Shown: piece after piece, positions 20,101 to 29,993 of the stretch | Layout: every line of letters begins with the position of its first letter | Numbering within the stretch: the stretch's first letter is position 1 | Assembly (NCBI RefSeq): GCF_018455725.1 | Contig: NZ_JAHCLR010000019.1 | Coordinates: 1 to 53,501, forward strand | DNA: 53,501 bases | Direction of reading: 5' to 3' | Source: Mycolicibacter acidiphilus | GTDB lineage: Bacteria > Actinomycetota > Actinomycetes > Mycobacteriales > Mycobacteriaceae | Translations under genes and position numbers: made by a program | Notes under the pieces: model-generated | The model's input: only the letters and a program-made list of their open reading frames with translations | Databases searched by the model: none | Told to the model about the DNA's origin: nothing

Positions 20101-21235
20101 ACGAGCCGACGGTCAGGCCGACCTTCTGGAACTCCTTGAGGTCGCAGTAGCCGGCCTTGGCCATCGCCCGGCGCAGCCCGCCGACCAGATTCAGCGCGCC
20201 GAACGGGTCGTCCGACGGCCCGTCGAGCACCTGCTGCAGCGACGGACGCTCGCCGACCGCGACCTGCATCAGCGCCCCGCGCGGCAACGACGGGTGGGCC
20301 GCGGCGTTCGGCCAGTACCAGCCGTCGCCCTGCGCCTCGGCGGCCGCGGCCAGCGGCGTGCCCAGCACCACCGCGTCGGCGCCGCAGGCGATCGCCTTGG
20401 CCAGATCCCCTGAGGTGTGGATGTCGCCGTCGGCCAGCACGTGCACGTAGCGGCCGCCGGTCTCGTCGAGGTATTCGCGGCGCGCGGCGGCGGCGTCGGC
20501 GATCGCGGTGGCCATCGGCACGGAGATGCCCAGCACCTCGTCGGACGTCGTCACCCCGGCGGTGGAGCCGTAGCCGACGATCACCCCGGCCGCGCCGGTG
20601 CGCATCAGGTGCAGCGCGGTGCGGTGGTCGAGCACGCCGCCGGCCACCACCGGGATGTCCAGCTCGGAGATGAACGTCTTGAGGTTCAGCGGTTCGCCGT
20701 CGGACGCCACCCGCTCCGCGGAGATGATCGTGCCCTGGATGACCAGCAGGTCCACCCCGGCCGCCACCAGCGCCGGGGTCAGCGCCTGTGCGTTCTGCGG
20801 GCTGACCCGCACCGCGGTGGTCACCCCGGCCTCGCGGATGCGCGCTACCGCGGCCCCCAGCAGCTCCGGGTTCAGCGGGGCGGCGTGCAGTTGCTGCAGC
20901 AGCCGGACCGCCGCCGACGGGTCGGCCGCCGACACCTCGGTCTCCACCACCCGGGCGATCGCGGACCCGACGTCGGCGTGCCGCCCGATCAGGCCCTCGC
21001 CGTTGAGCACGCCCAGGCCGCCGAGACGCCCCAGTTCGATGGCGAACTCCGGTGACACCAACGCATCGGTGGGGTGCGCGAGCACCGGCATCTCGAACCG
21101 GTAAGCGTCGAGCTGCCAGGCGGTGGAGACGTCCTGCGAGGAGCGGGTGCGCCGCGACGGCACGATGTTGATGTCGTCGAGTTCGTAGGTGCGACGGGCG
21201 GTGCGGCCCATGCCGATCTCAACCATGTCACGCAT
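20099..21235 (-). CDS. guaB3: IMP dehydrogenase-like protein GuaB3
   Basis: The 378-aa protein begins MRDMVEIGMGRTARRTYELD and ends LKEFQKVGLTVGS. It has an IMPDH/GMP reductase TIM barrel (DDINIVPSRRTRSS, VAGGVLDHRTALHLMRTGAAGVIVGYG) but no CBS pair, and the catalytic-cysteine loop of true IMPDH is replaced by the segment GYGSTAGVTTSD. In mycobacteria GuaB2 is the essential IMPDH and GuaB3's activity is not firmly known. GAGAGG lies six bases before the first ATG, which supports the start at 21235 over the internal MVEIG. It follows guaB2 by 29 bp in the same operon. Confidence 0.95.
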   Translation of the reverse strand: MRDMVEIGMGRTARRTYELDDINIVPSRRTRSSQDVSTAWQLDAYRFEMPVLAHPTDALVSPEFAIELGRLGGLGVLNGEGLIGRHADVGSAIARVVETEVSAADPSAAVRLLQQLHAAPLNPELLGAAVARIREAGVTTAVRVSPQNAQALTPALVAAGVDLLVIQGTIISAERVASDGEPLNLKTFISELDIPVVAGGVLDHRTALHLMRTGAAGVIVGYGSTAGVTTSDEVLGISVPMATAIADAAAARREYLDETGGRYVHVLADGDIHTSGDLAKAIACGADAVVLGTPLAAAAEAQGDGWYWPNAAAHPSLPRGALMQVAVGERPSLQQVLDGPSDDPFGALNLVGGLRRAMAKAGYCDLKEFQKVGLTVGS

Positions 21236-21264
21236 GGAAAGCCTCTCGGGTAACCGGATTCAGG

Positions 21265-22926
<1,662 letters not shown>

Positions 22927-22978
22927 TCACCGCCCGCGCGACCCGCCCCGCCGCTAGCGTTACGTCGGGGCGACTGCG

Positions 22979-22984
22979 TACCCT
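22979..22984 (+). promoter_or_regulatory. Candidate -10 element for a leaderless DUF5319 mRNA
   Basis: TACCCT is followed by seven bases and then the GTG start at 22992. This spacing places the predicted transcription start on the initiation codon itself; there is no ribosome binding site upstream. Confidence 0.5.
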
Positions 22985-22991
22985 ATGGGAC

Positions 22992-23396
22992 GTGCGTGAC
23001 CACCTGCCACCAGGCTTGCCGCCCGACCCGTTCGCCGACGACCCCCACGACCCCTCCGCGGCCCTGGACGCCGTCGAACCGGGCCAACCGCTGGACCCGC
23101 ACGAACGCAGCGCGGTCGAAGCCGACCTGGCCGACCTCGCGGTCTACGAGACGCTGCTGGCCAACCGGGGCATCCGCGGCCTGGTGGTGTGCTGCGACGA
23201 CTGCCAGCAGGACCACTACCACGACTGGGACATGTTGCGCGCCAACCTGTTACAGCTGCTGATCGACGGAACCGTGCGCCCGCACGAACCGGCCTACGAC
23301 CCGGAACCGGACAGCTACGTGACCTGGGACTACTGCCGCGGCTACGCGGACGCCTCGCTCAACGGGGCGACGTCGGAGTACGACGGCTACCGCTGA
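22992..23396 (+). CDS. DUF5319 family protein (Rv3412-like)
   Basis: The 134-aa protein begins VRDHLPPGLPPDPFADDPHD and contains the invariant-looking segments VVCCDDCQQDHYHDWDMLRA and PEPDSYVTWDYCRGYADASL. The CCxxC-like and HxH residues suggest metal binding. The family is restricted to actinobacteria and its function is unknown. The GTG start is chosen because it directly follows a -10-like TACCCT and gives the conserved N-terminus. It is divergent from guaB2 and convergent with the TPR-like gene, 1 bp between the stops. Confidence 0.9.
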   Translation: MRDHLPPGLPPDPFADDPHDPSAALDAVEPGQPLDPHERSAVEADLADLAVYETLLANRGIRGLVVCCDDCQQDHYHDWDMLRANLLQLLIDGTVRPHEPAYDPEPDSYVTWDYCRGYADASLNGATSEYDGYR

Positions 23397-23397
23397 C

Positions 23398-24201
23398 TCA
23401 CCGCTGCCACACGCCGCCGCGGCGGCGCACCGTCTCGGCGCAGTCATCCCTGATGCCCCGGATCTGCTCGGCGGACCGGGTGGCGCTGCCCAGGTCGGCG
23501 AGCAGGCACGCCAGCGCCCACCGCAGCGGGATCAGCCCCCGGCGGTCGGCCTCGCCGAGGGCGGCATCGGCAACGCGGCGCGCCTGCTCCGCACTGCCGG
23601 CGCAGCACAGCGCCGCGGCCAGCACCACCTGACCTTTCACCCGGTGCCGCAGCATCGTGGCGGGCGTCAGTTCCACCGCGTGCTCGGCGTGCCGGACCGC
23701 GGCGGCGCCGTCCCCGGTCACCATGGCCAACTCGGCGCTGACCCAGCCGCGTCGCACCGCCAGCCGGGGCGTCGCATCGTCGGGGACGGTGGCGGCCCGG
23801 GCCAGCAGCGCCGCGGACGCGGCGAACCGGCCCACTCCCAGCGCGTCAGCGGCCAGTCCGACCAGCGCATCGGCGGTGGCCTCGGGATCCGCCCCGGCCA
23901 GCGCCAGCGCCCGCCCGTCGAGACCGCGGGCGGTGGCATGGCCGCCGAGTTGGCGCAGGAACGACGCCCGGGTGCTGTGCGCCAGCGACGTCAGCCGGCC
24001 CGCCGATCCGCGCAGCAGCACCGCTAGATCCGCCTCGGCGCTGGCGTAGCGGCCCTGGCCGCCGGCGGCCACCGCCCGCAGCCACAGTTGCTCCGGTGTG
24101 GTCGCGCCCGGCAGCGGCCAGCGGCCGGGTTGATCGCCGAAGGCGACGGCGGTCAAAGCGGCCGGCACGGCGTCGCAGGGGTTCCCGGTCGTGTCACGCA
24201 T
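23398..24201 (-). CDS. Conserved hypothetical alpha-helical (TPR-like) protein, Rv3415c-like
   Basis: The 267-aa protein is rich in Ala, Arg and Leu and consists of repeated helical hairpins, for example GQGRYASAEADLAVLLRGS, GVGRFAASAALLARAATVP and GDGAAAVRHAEHAVELTPA, which read like degenerate tetratricopeptide repeats. No catalytic motif was seen. Its place next to whiB3 and close to the DUF5319 gene matches Rv3415c. In M. tuberculosis Rv3413c and sigD lie between these two; neither is present here. Confidence 0.75.
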   Translation of the reverse strand: MRDTTGNPCDAVPAALTAVAFGDQPGRWPLPGATTPEQLWLRAVAAGGQGRYASAEADLAVLLRGSAGRLTSLAHSTRASFLRQLGGHATARGLDGRALALAGADPEATADALVGLAADALGVGRFAASAALLARAATVPDDATPRLAVRRGWVSAELAMVTGDGAAAVRHAEHAVELTPATMLRHRVKGQVVLAAALCCAGSAEQARRVADAALGEADRRGLIPLRWALACLLADLGSATRSAEQIRGIRDDCAETVRRRGGVWQR

Positions 24202-24454
24202 CGCAGCGCGACGTTAGCAATGCCGACCCCGATCCGGGCACTCAGGGAACGTCCAGGGTTTTCGATTAGCAGGTCTTAACTATTACGTTGGGCGGAGTTC
24301 AGACGCGTGGACTAGCGTCCCCGAGGCGCCGAACGTATCGACGCGGATTGCCGCACGACCATCCGGATGGTGTGCGGCGATCGCTTTGACACCACTCATC
24401 GGGCCGGGTACGACCCCGGCCGGCAACGCACGAGTCGCTTGGAGAGGGGTTTCG

Positions 24455-24742
24455 ATGCCGCAGACCGAGTTGTTGCCCGGGCGCAACGCGGATGCCTGGG
24501 ACTGGCAACTGCGCGGTGCCTGCCGCGGCGTCGACTCGTCGGTGTTCTTCCCGCCCGACGGCGAGCGCGGCCGCGCCCGCGCCCGGCGGGAACGCAACGC
24601 CAAGGAATGGTGCCGGACCTGCCCGGTGATCGAGCAGTGCCGGGCGCACGCGCTCTCGGTCGGTGAGCCCTACGGAATCTGGGGCGGCATGTCCGAGGCC
24701 GAACGGCACGCGGCCCTGCGCTGCAACGTGCGGCGCGGGTAG
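24455..24742 (+). CDS. whiB3: WhiB-family Fe-S redox regulator WhiB3
   Basis: The 95-aa protein has the four cluster-binding cysteines Cys23, Cys53, Cys56 and Cys62 (GACRGVDSS, EWCRTCPVIEQC), the G[VI]WGG turn as GIWGG (74-78), and a short basic C-terminus. WhiB3 binds a 4Fe-4S cluster, senses O2/NO and redox state, and controls lipid metabolism together with SigA. The start at ATG 24455 is preceded by GGAGAGGGG, and the MPQTELLPGRNADAW N-terminus is WhiB3-like. A 253-bp gap upstream separates it from the divergent TPR-like gene and must contain its promoter, which I could not assign. Confidence 0.93.
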   Translation: MPQTELLPGRNADAWDWQLRGACRGVDSSVFFPPDGERGRARARRERNAKEWCRTCPVIEQCRAHALSVGEPYGIWGGMSEAERHAALRCNVRRG

Positions 24743-24799
24743 CCCCCAAAGACCACCTCGGTACAGGTGCGTGACTTCCGCAGCCTGTCGGTGGAGATA

Positions 24800-24833
24800 G
24801 AACAGCCCCCGAATGTGGATCCGGGGGCTGTTC
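24800..24833. terminator. Hairpin between convergent whiB3 and PGRS genes
   Basis: GAACAGCCCCCG (24800-24811) and CGGGGGCTGTTC (24822-24833) form a perfect 12-bp stem with a 10-nt loop, followed by GCTTTT on the plus strand. It can serve whiB3 and, in the other direction, the PGRS gene. Confidence 0.85.
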
Positions 24834-24849
24834 GCTTTTCCGGCTGAGG

Positions 24850-26391
24850 CTAGACCGGTGGGGCCTCCGAGGTACCCGACGTGCCACCGGCGCCGCCCAG
24901 TCCGCCGGTGAGCCCGTCGTGGGCCTTGCCCGCGGCCCCGGGCTGACCGGCTACATCACCGGACTTGCCGCCACTGCCACCGGTGCCGCCGTCGCCGCCG
25001 TGTCCACTGCCGGTACCGTCGCCGCCGTTGCCGCCGTAACCACCGAATCCACCGCTGCCGCTGAAGCCGGCGCTCCCGTCGGTGCCGTTGCCACCGGCAC
25101 CGCCGTTGCCGCCGACGACGTCGTCGACGCCGGTTGCCGCGGTGCCACCGGTCCCACCGTGACCGCCCGACCCGCCGGCACTGAAGGCGCCGGCGGCTGG
25201 CGTGCCACCGATGCCGCCGGCCCCGCCGTCACCTGCGGTCTGCCCGGCTAGCGTCGCGGCACCGCCCATACCTCCGGTGCCGCCCATGCCGGCGACGCTG
25301 GCGATGCCGCCGGCCCCGCCGGTGCCGCCCTGGCCACCGTCACCGCCCACCCCGGCGCTGGCGCCCGTGACCGGCGCCGCCGCACCGCCGGAACCGCCGA
25401 CACCGCCCTGGCCGCCCATCCCGCCGAACCCGAGGAAGGTGCTGGTCGTCCCGCCGGTGCCGCCTTCGCCGCCGGCGCCACCGGCGGTGGCCGCGGCGCT
25501 TTCCGTGCCGTCGATGCCGGCGGCGCCGGTTCCGCCCTGGCCGCCGTTGCCGGCGTCGCCGAACAAGAACGCCAGCCCCTTGCCGCCGACACCGCCCGCG
25601 CCACCGACCGCCTCGGCTGCAGTACCGCCGGCGATACCGGTACCGCCCTGACCGCCGGCGCCGCCGGTACCCATCAGCGAACCGCCGGTGCCGCCGGCGA
25701 AGCCGTGTCCGGCGACCGTGCTCAGGGTGGCGTCGGCGCCGCTGCCGCCGGCCCCGCCGGTGCCGATCATCCCGGCGTCACCGCCGTTGGAGAGCCCGAC
25801 GCTGTGCGTCACCGCGTCGGCCCCGGACCCGGTGCTGTAGGTGAACTCACCGCTGCCGCCGTTGCCGAAGATCCAGCCGCCGTCCTGGGCGGCCGTGACG
25901 TCGGTGAGTGCGCCGTCCGGGCCGACGGTCGCAGTCGCGTCGGCGCCGTTGCAGATCAGACCGCAGTGGTCGCCGAATGCGAACATCTGGTTGATGGAGT
26001 CGAAGGCGTGCGAGCTGATCAGCTGGTCCCCGATGTTGATGACGCCGGCCTCGAACTGCACGTAGCCGAACAGGATCGGCTCGAGGATCTGGTTCAGGCC
26101 GGACAGGGTCGGCAGGGAGGCCGCCGCCCCCGCCACATCGGCGTCTAAGGTCAGTCCGTCACCGGTGAGATCACCGGTCGGTGCGGACGCCGGGTCGAGC
26201 AGCGTGGCCAGCGTCGCCGGGTCGAAGATGTCGTCAAGCGGGTCTGCATCTGCCGTCGGGGCGCTGACAAGTGGACTTATCCCGAATGCCAGGAGCGCCG
26301 CCGCGGACGACGCCGCGCCCACCGCGCGCCGGCCGGATCGCGAACCGATAAACCGCTGGTCAACGACCTGCCGTGCTTGATTACGTGTCAT
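24850..26391 (-). CDS. PGRS-type glycine-rich secreted protein lacking a PE domain
   Basis: The 513-aa protein starts MTRNQARQVVDQRFIGSRSG with a signal-like hydrophobic segment (AVGAASSAAALLAFGISPLV) that probably ends near ADADP. Residues 46-190 are non-repetitive (LNQILEPILFGYVQFEAGVI, then WIFGNGGSGEF). The rest is GGAGG/GGxGG repeats like the PGRS part of PE_PGRS proteins, ending LGGAGGTSGTSEAPPV. No PE domain is present, so export would be by a signal peptide rather than ESX-5. Gly-rich repeats of this type bind calcium as parallel beta-rolls or polyglycine helices in studied cases. A GAGGGG site supports the ATG at 26391. Confidence 0.85.
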   Translation of the reverse strand: MTRNQARQVVDQRFIGSRSGRRAVGAASSAAALLAFGISPLVSAPTADADPLDDIFDPATLATLLDPASAPTGDLTGDGLTLDADVAGAAASLPTLSGLNQILEPILFGYVQFEAGVINIGDQLISSHAFDSINQMFAFGDHCGLICNGADATATVGPDGALTDVTAAQDGGWIFGNGGSGEFTYSTGSGADAVTHSVGLSNGGDAGMIGTGGAGGSGADATLSTVAGHGFAGGTGGSLMGTGGAGGQGGTGIAGGTAAEAVGGAGGVGGKGLAFLFGDAGNGGQGGTGAAGIDGTESAAATAGGAGGEGGTGGTTSTFLGFGGMGGQGGVGGSGGAAAPVTGASAGVGGDGGQGGTGGAGGIASVAGMGGTGGMGGAATLAGQTAGDGGAGGIGGTPAAGAFSAGGSGGHGGTGGTAATGVDDVVGGNGGAGGNGTDGSAGFSGSGGFGGYGGNGGDGTGSGHGGDGGTGGSGGKSGDVAGQPGAAGKAHDGLTGGLGGAGGTSGTSEAPPV

Positions 26392-26483
26392 GCGAGAGCC
26401 CCCTCGGGAAGAATGGGCCGACGACCGTCGCCAAGCCGATTGGACATTAACGTAATTTAAATGCACCATTCAGCTCAATTCGA

Positions 26484-26504
26484 ACCAGCTGATTCACAGC
26501 TGGT
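26484..26504. promoter_or_regulatory. Inverted repeat between divergent PGRS and DUF732 genes
   Basis: ACCAGCTG and CAGCTGGT are separated by five bases. It lies in a locally AT-rich 226-bp intergenic region and could be an operator for either gene. Confidence 0.45.
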
Positions 26505-26617
26505 CTGTCAGTGTTCGCGCAGGAACGGTGTCGGGTAGCGGTCGAGTTCGTAACACCGCGGTGGGTTGCACCATCCGCTAACGTTCCGAAGCGACCCGGA
26601 CCCCAGGAGGAAGCACC

Positions 26618-26935
26618 ATGGGACGACAACTCTTCACCGGAATCACCGGACTGGCCGCGGCTGTGGCCACCGCTCTGATCGGCGCGCCCGCCGCCCACGC
26701 CGACGAGGCCGGCTTCCTCAACGAACTGCACCGCAACGGCTTCAAGGGCTGGGAGGTCGGGGGCCAGCAGATGCCCGACGGCGTGCTGGTGGCGCAGGGC
26801 TACACGGCCTGCAACCGCTTCCACCTGGGCGAGAAACCCGACCAGTTACTCGCGCAACTGGGCGCCGGCGACGTCGAGACCGGCCGGGCCCTGATCAGCG
26901 CCGCGCAGCACAACCTCTGCCCCGACACCCTCTGA
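26618..26935 (+). CDS. Small secreted DUF732 protein
   Basis: The 105-aa protein has a signal peptide (MGRQLFTGITGLAAAVATAL, likely cut after AHA-D) and a DUF732 core: DEAGFLNELHRNGF, MPDGVLVAQGYTACNRF, GRALISAAQHNLCPDTL. The two cysteines (YTACN and HNLCP) form the conserved disulfide pair. The family is widespread in mycobacteria, exported, and of unknown function. GGAGGAA upstream supports the start at 26618. It is followed by a tandem pair of PE-PPE-domain hydrolases 99 bp downstream. Confidence 0.87.
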   Translation: MGRQLFTGITGLAAAVATALIGAPAAHADEAGFLNELHRNGFKGWEVGGQQMPDGVLVAQGYTACNRFHLGEKPDQLLAQLGAGDVETGRALISAAQHNLCPDTL

Positions 26936-27034
26936 TCCGAGGGGCGTCTCCCCTAGAAAAACCCCGCAGCCCCTCGACCGAAATATCAGAACGTGGTAAG
27001 AAATTCTGATACGCAACAAGGGGGATTGCCGGGG

Positions 27035-28015
27035 ATGAACGCGCACCGCAAGATCACCAACGTAGCCGCTGTCGGCATGGTCCTGGCCGGACTCGGCGCA
27101 GTGGTCGTCCAGCCCGTGCGGGCCGAGGCGGTCCTGCTGGCCACCGAGGGGCCACTGGCCGGCAGCATGACCGCCCTGATCATGGGCGGCACCACCGAGC
27201 CGACACCGTCACCGGAATACGCCCGCACCGTTGAAGAGCTGTTCCTCAACCCGCTCGGGTTCAACGGCGGCTCACTGGATTCGACCGTGTGCACCATGGA
27301 CGGCACCGACCCGTGCAGCGCGCCGCTGCAGGTGCTGACCACCCCGGAGTTGATCCAGCAGGGTCCGAGCAGCCTCACCGGTGCGTCGAACATCGTGCTC
27401 GCGGTTGAGAACGAATTCGCCGCGCACCCGGGCGCTTTCGACGCCGACCATCCGCTGACGATCTTCGGCTACTCGCAGAGCGCTACGGCCGCGTCCATCG
27501 CGATGGAACGCCTCGACGCCCTCGGCATCGACCACAACGCCCTGCACTTCGTCTTCATCGGCGACCCGTCCGCCCCCACCGGCGTTTGGCAGGGTATCGA
27601 GGCCGCGATGGACGCCACGCTCGGCAAGGACCTCACGAACTGGCTGCTGACCACCTTCGGTATGACCGAGGTCCTCGGCAACCAGACGCCGACCGATCTG
27701 TACCCGGCGACCATCTACAGCCTGCCCGACGACCCGGTCCCGAACTGGGACGCCGTCTACGAGAAGGACGGCCTCTGGGGCGGGCTGCTGAGCATCTTGG
27801 GTCCGCACGTGGAGTACCTGGGGCTGACGCCGGATCAGGTCGCCGACGCCACCACCGTCACCGATGGCCTGCTGAACTTCGTCAACATCAACGGCGACGA
27901 CATCAACGGCCTGCAGGCCTGGCTCGACGCGGTCTTCGTCGGGGGTGCGGCCAACAGCGGGATCTTCCAGAGCATCGCCGACTCGCTGCAACTGCTGTTC
28001 ACCAACTCGTTCTGA
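27035..28015 (+). CDS. Secreted PE-PPE domain hydrolase, tandem copy 1
   Basis: The 326-aa protein starts MNAHRKITNVAAVGMVLAGL with a signal peptide ending near VRAEA. The PE-PPE domain shows TALIMGGTTEPTPSPEYART, nucleophile Ser in LTIFGYSQSATAASIAMERL, HFVFIGDPSAPTG and LYPATIYSLPDDPVPNWDAV. The start was placed at ATG 27035 because the codons before it have no signal-peptide character. It is two bases upstream of a close paralog, and the two share long identical runs such as DGTDPCSAPLQVLTTPELIQ and EYLGLTPDQVADATTVTDGL, so they arose by recent tandem duplication. Likely an exported esterase; substrate unknown. Confidence 0.87.
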   Translation: MNAHRKITNVAAVGMVLAGLGAVVVQPVRAEAVLLATEGPLAGSMTALIMGGTTEPTPSPEYARTVEELFLNPLGFNGGSLDSTVCTMDGTDPCSAPLQVLTTPELIQQGPSSLTGASNIVLAVENEFAAHPGAFDADHPLTIFGYSQSATAASIAMERLDALGIDHNALHFVFIGDPSAPTGVWQGIEAAMDATLGKDLTNWLLTTFGMTEVLGNQTPTDLYPATIYSLPDDPVPNWDAVYEKDGLWGGLLSILGPHVEYLGLTPDQVADATTVTDGLLNFVNINGDDINGLQAWLDAVFVGGAANSGIFQSIADSLQLLFTNSF

Positions 28016-28017
28016 CC

Positions 28018-28992
28018 ATGCGCAGCACCGTTGCCCGGATCGCCACCGTCGGCGTGACGGTCGCCGCGACCACCGCGGGCCTCAGCCAGCCGGTGCGCGC
28101 CGAGGCGGCACTGCTGTCCGCCGCCGGCCCGCTGGCGGGCAGCGAGACCGCGCTGATCCTCGGCGGCACCACCGAGCCGACGCCGTCACCCGAATTCGCC
28201 CGCACCGTCGAGGATCTCTACCTGCACCCACTGGGATTCGACGGCGGCGCAACCGGTTCGACCGTCTGCACGATGGACGGCACCGACCCGTGCAGCGCAC
28301 CGCTGCAGGTGCTGACCACCCCGGAGTTGATCCAGCAGGGTCCGAGTGGGCTGACCGGCGCATCGCTGATCACGATCGCCGTGCAGAACGAATTCGCCGC
28401 CAATCCGGGCGCATTCGACGCCGAGCACCCGCTGACGATCTTCGGCTACTCGCAGAGCGCGGCCGCCGAATCGATCGCGATGGAACGCCTCGCCGACCTC
28501 GGGATCCCCAAAGAGGATCTGCATTTCGTCTTCATCGGCGACCCGGCCACCCCGACCGGTCAGTTGCCGAATCTGGAAGCGGCGATGGACTCGGTGCTGG
28601 GCGCAAGCCTCACCGACTACCTGCTGAAGCTGTTCGGGTTCACCGGCGTACTGGGCGCCGTGACCCCGAATGACCTGTACCCGGCGACGATTTACAGTCT
28701 CGCCGGCGATCCGGTCGCGAACTTCCAGCAGGTCTTCGAAGCCGACGGCCTGGGTGCGGCGATCGCGGGCATCCTGGGCCGGCACGTGGAGTACCTGGGG
28801 CTGACGCCGGATCAGGTCGCCGACGCCACCACCGTCACCGACGGGCTCATCGACTACGTCAACATCGCCGGCACCGACATCAACGACGTCGAGGCTTGGC
28901 TGAGCGCGGTGTTCGTCGGCGGCGCCGCGAACAGCGGGCTCTACGAGAGCCTCTGGCAGTCGATGGAACTGTTCTTCACCAATGCCTTCTGA
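28018..28992 (+). CDS. Secreted PE-PPE domain hydrolase, tandem copy 2
   Basis: The 324-aa protein starts MRSTVARIATVGVTVAATTA, has the same VRAEAALLSAAGPLAGS signal-peptide exit as copy 1, and keeps the nucleophile Ser in LTIFGYSQSAAAESIAMERL. The two copies differ most in the segment after the GDP(S/A)(A/T)PTG motif (LPNLEAAMDSVLGASLTDYL here). Its ATG is two bases after the stop of copy 1, so the pair is one transcript. There is no good ribosome site in the gap, which suggests translational coupling. It is convergent with the small lipoprotein gene. Confidence 0.87.
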   Translation: MRSTVARIATVGVTVAATTAGLSQPVRAEAALLSAAGPLAGSETALILGGTTEPTPSPEFARTVEDLYLHPLGFDGGATGSTVCTMDGTDPCSAPLQVLTTPELIQQGPSGLTGASLITIAVQNEFAANPGAFDAEHPLTIFGYSQSAAAESIAMERLADLGIPKEDLHFVFIGDPATPTGQLPNLEAAMDSVLGASLTDYLLKLFGFTGVLGAVTPNDLYPATIYSLAGDPVANFQQVFEADGLGAAIAGILGRHVEYLGLTPDQVADATTVTDGLIDYVNIAGTDINDVEAWLSAVFVGGAANSGLYESLWQSMELFFTNAF

Positions 28993-29004
28993 ACTGAGGC
29001 GCGC

Positions 29005-29289
29005 TCAGCCGTGCGGGGCCTCGGATATCGCACTGTCCGGCGTGCCCAACGTCTTGCAGTAGGTCGACACCGACAGTCGTGTTGCCGAGATCTCCAAGTG
29101 GTTCGGTTCCGAACCGCTCTTGTCTTTGAGCATCTTGGCGATTTCGTCGTCCTGTTTCTTCTCTTCCTGGCCGACGAAGTCGGAGCACTTCGTGTCGCCG
29201 CCGGTGTTGATCACCGCCGACTTCGAGCAGCCGCTGGACAGCAGCACTCCGAGCGCAATTGCAACGAACGCAACGTATTTCATCGTCAT
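29005..29289 (-). CDS. Small lipoprotein, HdeA-like cysteine pattern
   Basis: The 94-aa protein has a lipoprotein signal (MTMKYVAFVAIALGVLL, lipobox LSSGC at residue 21) and a short mature domain with two cysteines (TKCSDFVGQEEKKQDDEIAK and STYCKTLG). The CxDF start and the late Cys resemble HdeA-type acid-stress chaperones, but identity is weak and this is a suggestion only. It overlaps the upstream GlsB-like gene by 4 bp (ATGA), so the two are co-translated; both would act at the cell envelope. Confidence 0.75.
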   Translation of the reverse strand: MTMKYVAFVAIALGVLLSSGCSKSAVINTGGDTKCSDFVGQEEKKQDDEIAKMLKDKSGSEPNHLEISATRLSVSTYCKTLGTPDSAISEAPHG

Positions 29290-29585
29290 GCCTTCCGGCC
29301 GAACAGTCGCAGCAGCCAGAGCAGAATGATCGCACCCAAGACCGCGGTGAACAGCGTGAACCACCAACCGCCACCCGCCGTGTCGAGGAAGAAGCTGAGC
29401 AGGAATCCGCCGATCAGCGCGCCGACGACGCCGACGACGACATCGGTGACCAAGCCGTACTTGGTCTTCATCACGATGCCCGCGATCCAGCCGGCAACAG
29501 CGCCGGCGACGAGATAGCCGATCCAGCCGACACTGGTCAGTGTGGACGAACGGGCCAGGAATTCGGTAGCTGCCAGAACATTCAT
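29286..29585 (-). CDS. GlsB/YeaQ/YmgE family membrane protein
   Basis: The 99-aa protein has three predicted membrane segments: WIGYLVAGAVAGWIAGIVMK, GLVTDVVVGVVGALIGGFLL and WWFTLFTAVLGAIILLWLLR. The GWIAGIVMKxxxGLVTDxxVGVVGAxIGG pattern is the transglycosylase-associated/GlsB family signature. Members are small stress-induced membrane proteins of unknown mechanism. AAAGGAG precedes the ATG at 29585. First gene of a two-gene minus-strand unit. Confidence 0.88.
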   Translation of the reverse strand: MNVLAATEFLARSSTLTSVGWIGYLVAGAVAGWIAGIVMKTKYGLVTDVVVGVVGALIGGFLLSFFLDTAGGGWWFTLFTAVLGAIILLWLLRLFGRKA

Positions 29586-29953
29586 GGCAATCTCCTTTCA
29601 ACGCCATCAGCACTGCATATTCGACGCCGTAAAAGTCTAGCCATTCCACGCGGCACTATGAGAAGAATGCGCGAACCGATCAGCTCATCGACTTCACGTG
29701 CCCCCGGTGCGCTGCCGGCGGGGTTCGATGCGTCCGGGGCACCATCGGAAACCGACACTGCATGGACCTCGACGGTGGCGTGCACGTCTACCGCAGCGAG
29801 ACCTACCGCGTGACACGCGATGCGGTCCCACTGGGCGAGCCCGGCCCCCTCGGTTAACGCTCCGCACTGCTGGCGATCGGCGGAGAATTCGGTGCCGCTG
29901 TGGATCATCCGGGCGGATCACGGGCCGTCCGGACCCTATGGCCACGCGACGAA
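29586..29953. other. Intergenic stretch without a confident gene
   Basis: No frame here has a credible start, family motif or ribosome site. One short plus-strand reading (29762-29857, MDLDGGVHVYRSETYRVTRD and 11 more residues) looks more protein-like than its surroundings and ends in TAA; it may be the tail of a lost gene. Confidence 0.4.
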
Positions 29954-29985
29954 AACGCCCCCGGCCCAACAGGACCGGGGGCGTT
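29954..29985 (-). terminator. Terminator hairpin, distal copy
   Basis: AACGCCCCCGG (29954-29964) pairs with CCGGGGGCGTT (29975-29985). The central 24 bases (29958-29981) are identical to 30817-30840, the hairpin just after groEL1. Confidence 0.8.
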
Positions 29986-29993
29986 CGTCAATC

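Noticed and set aside
24850-25860. Short-period repeats that could suggest a CRISPR array or tandem repeat locus
   Set aside because: They are codons for GGxGG repeats in the PGRS protein; there is no repeat-spacer pattern and no cas gene.
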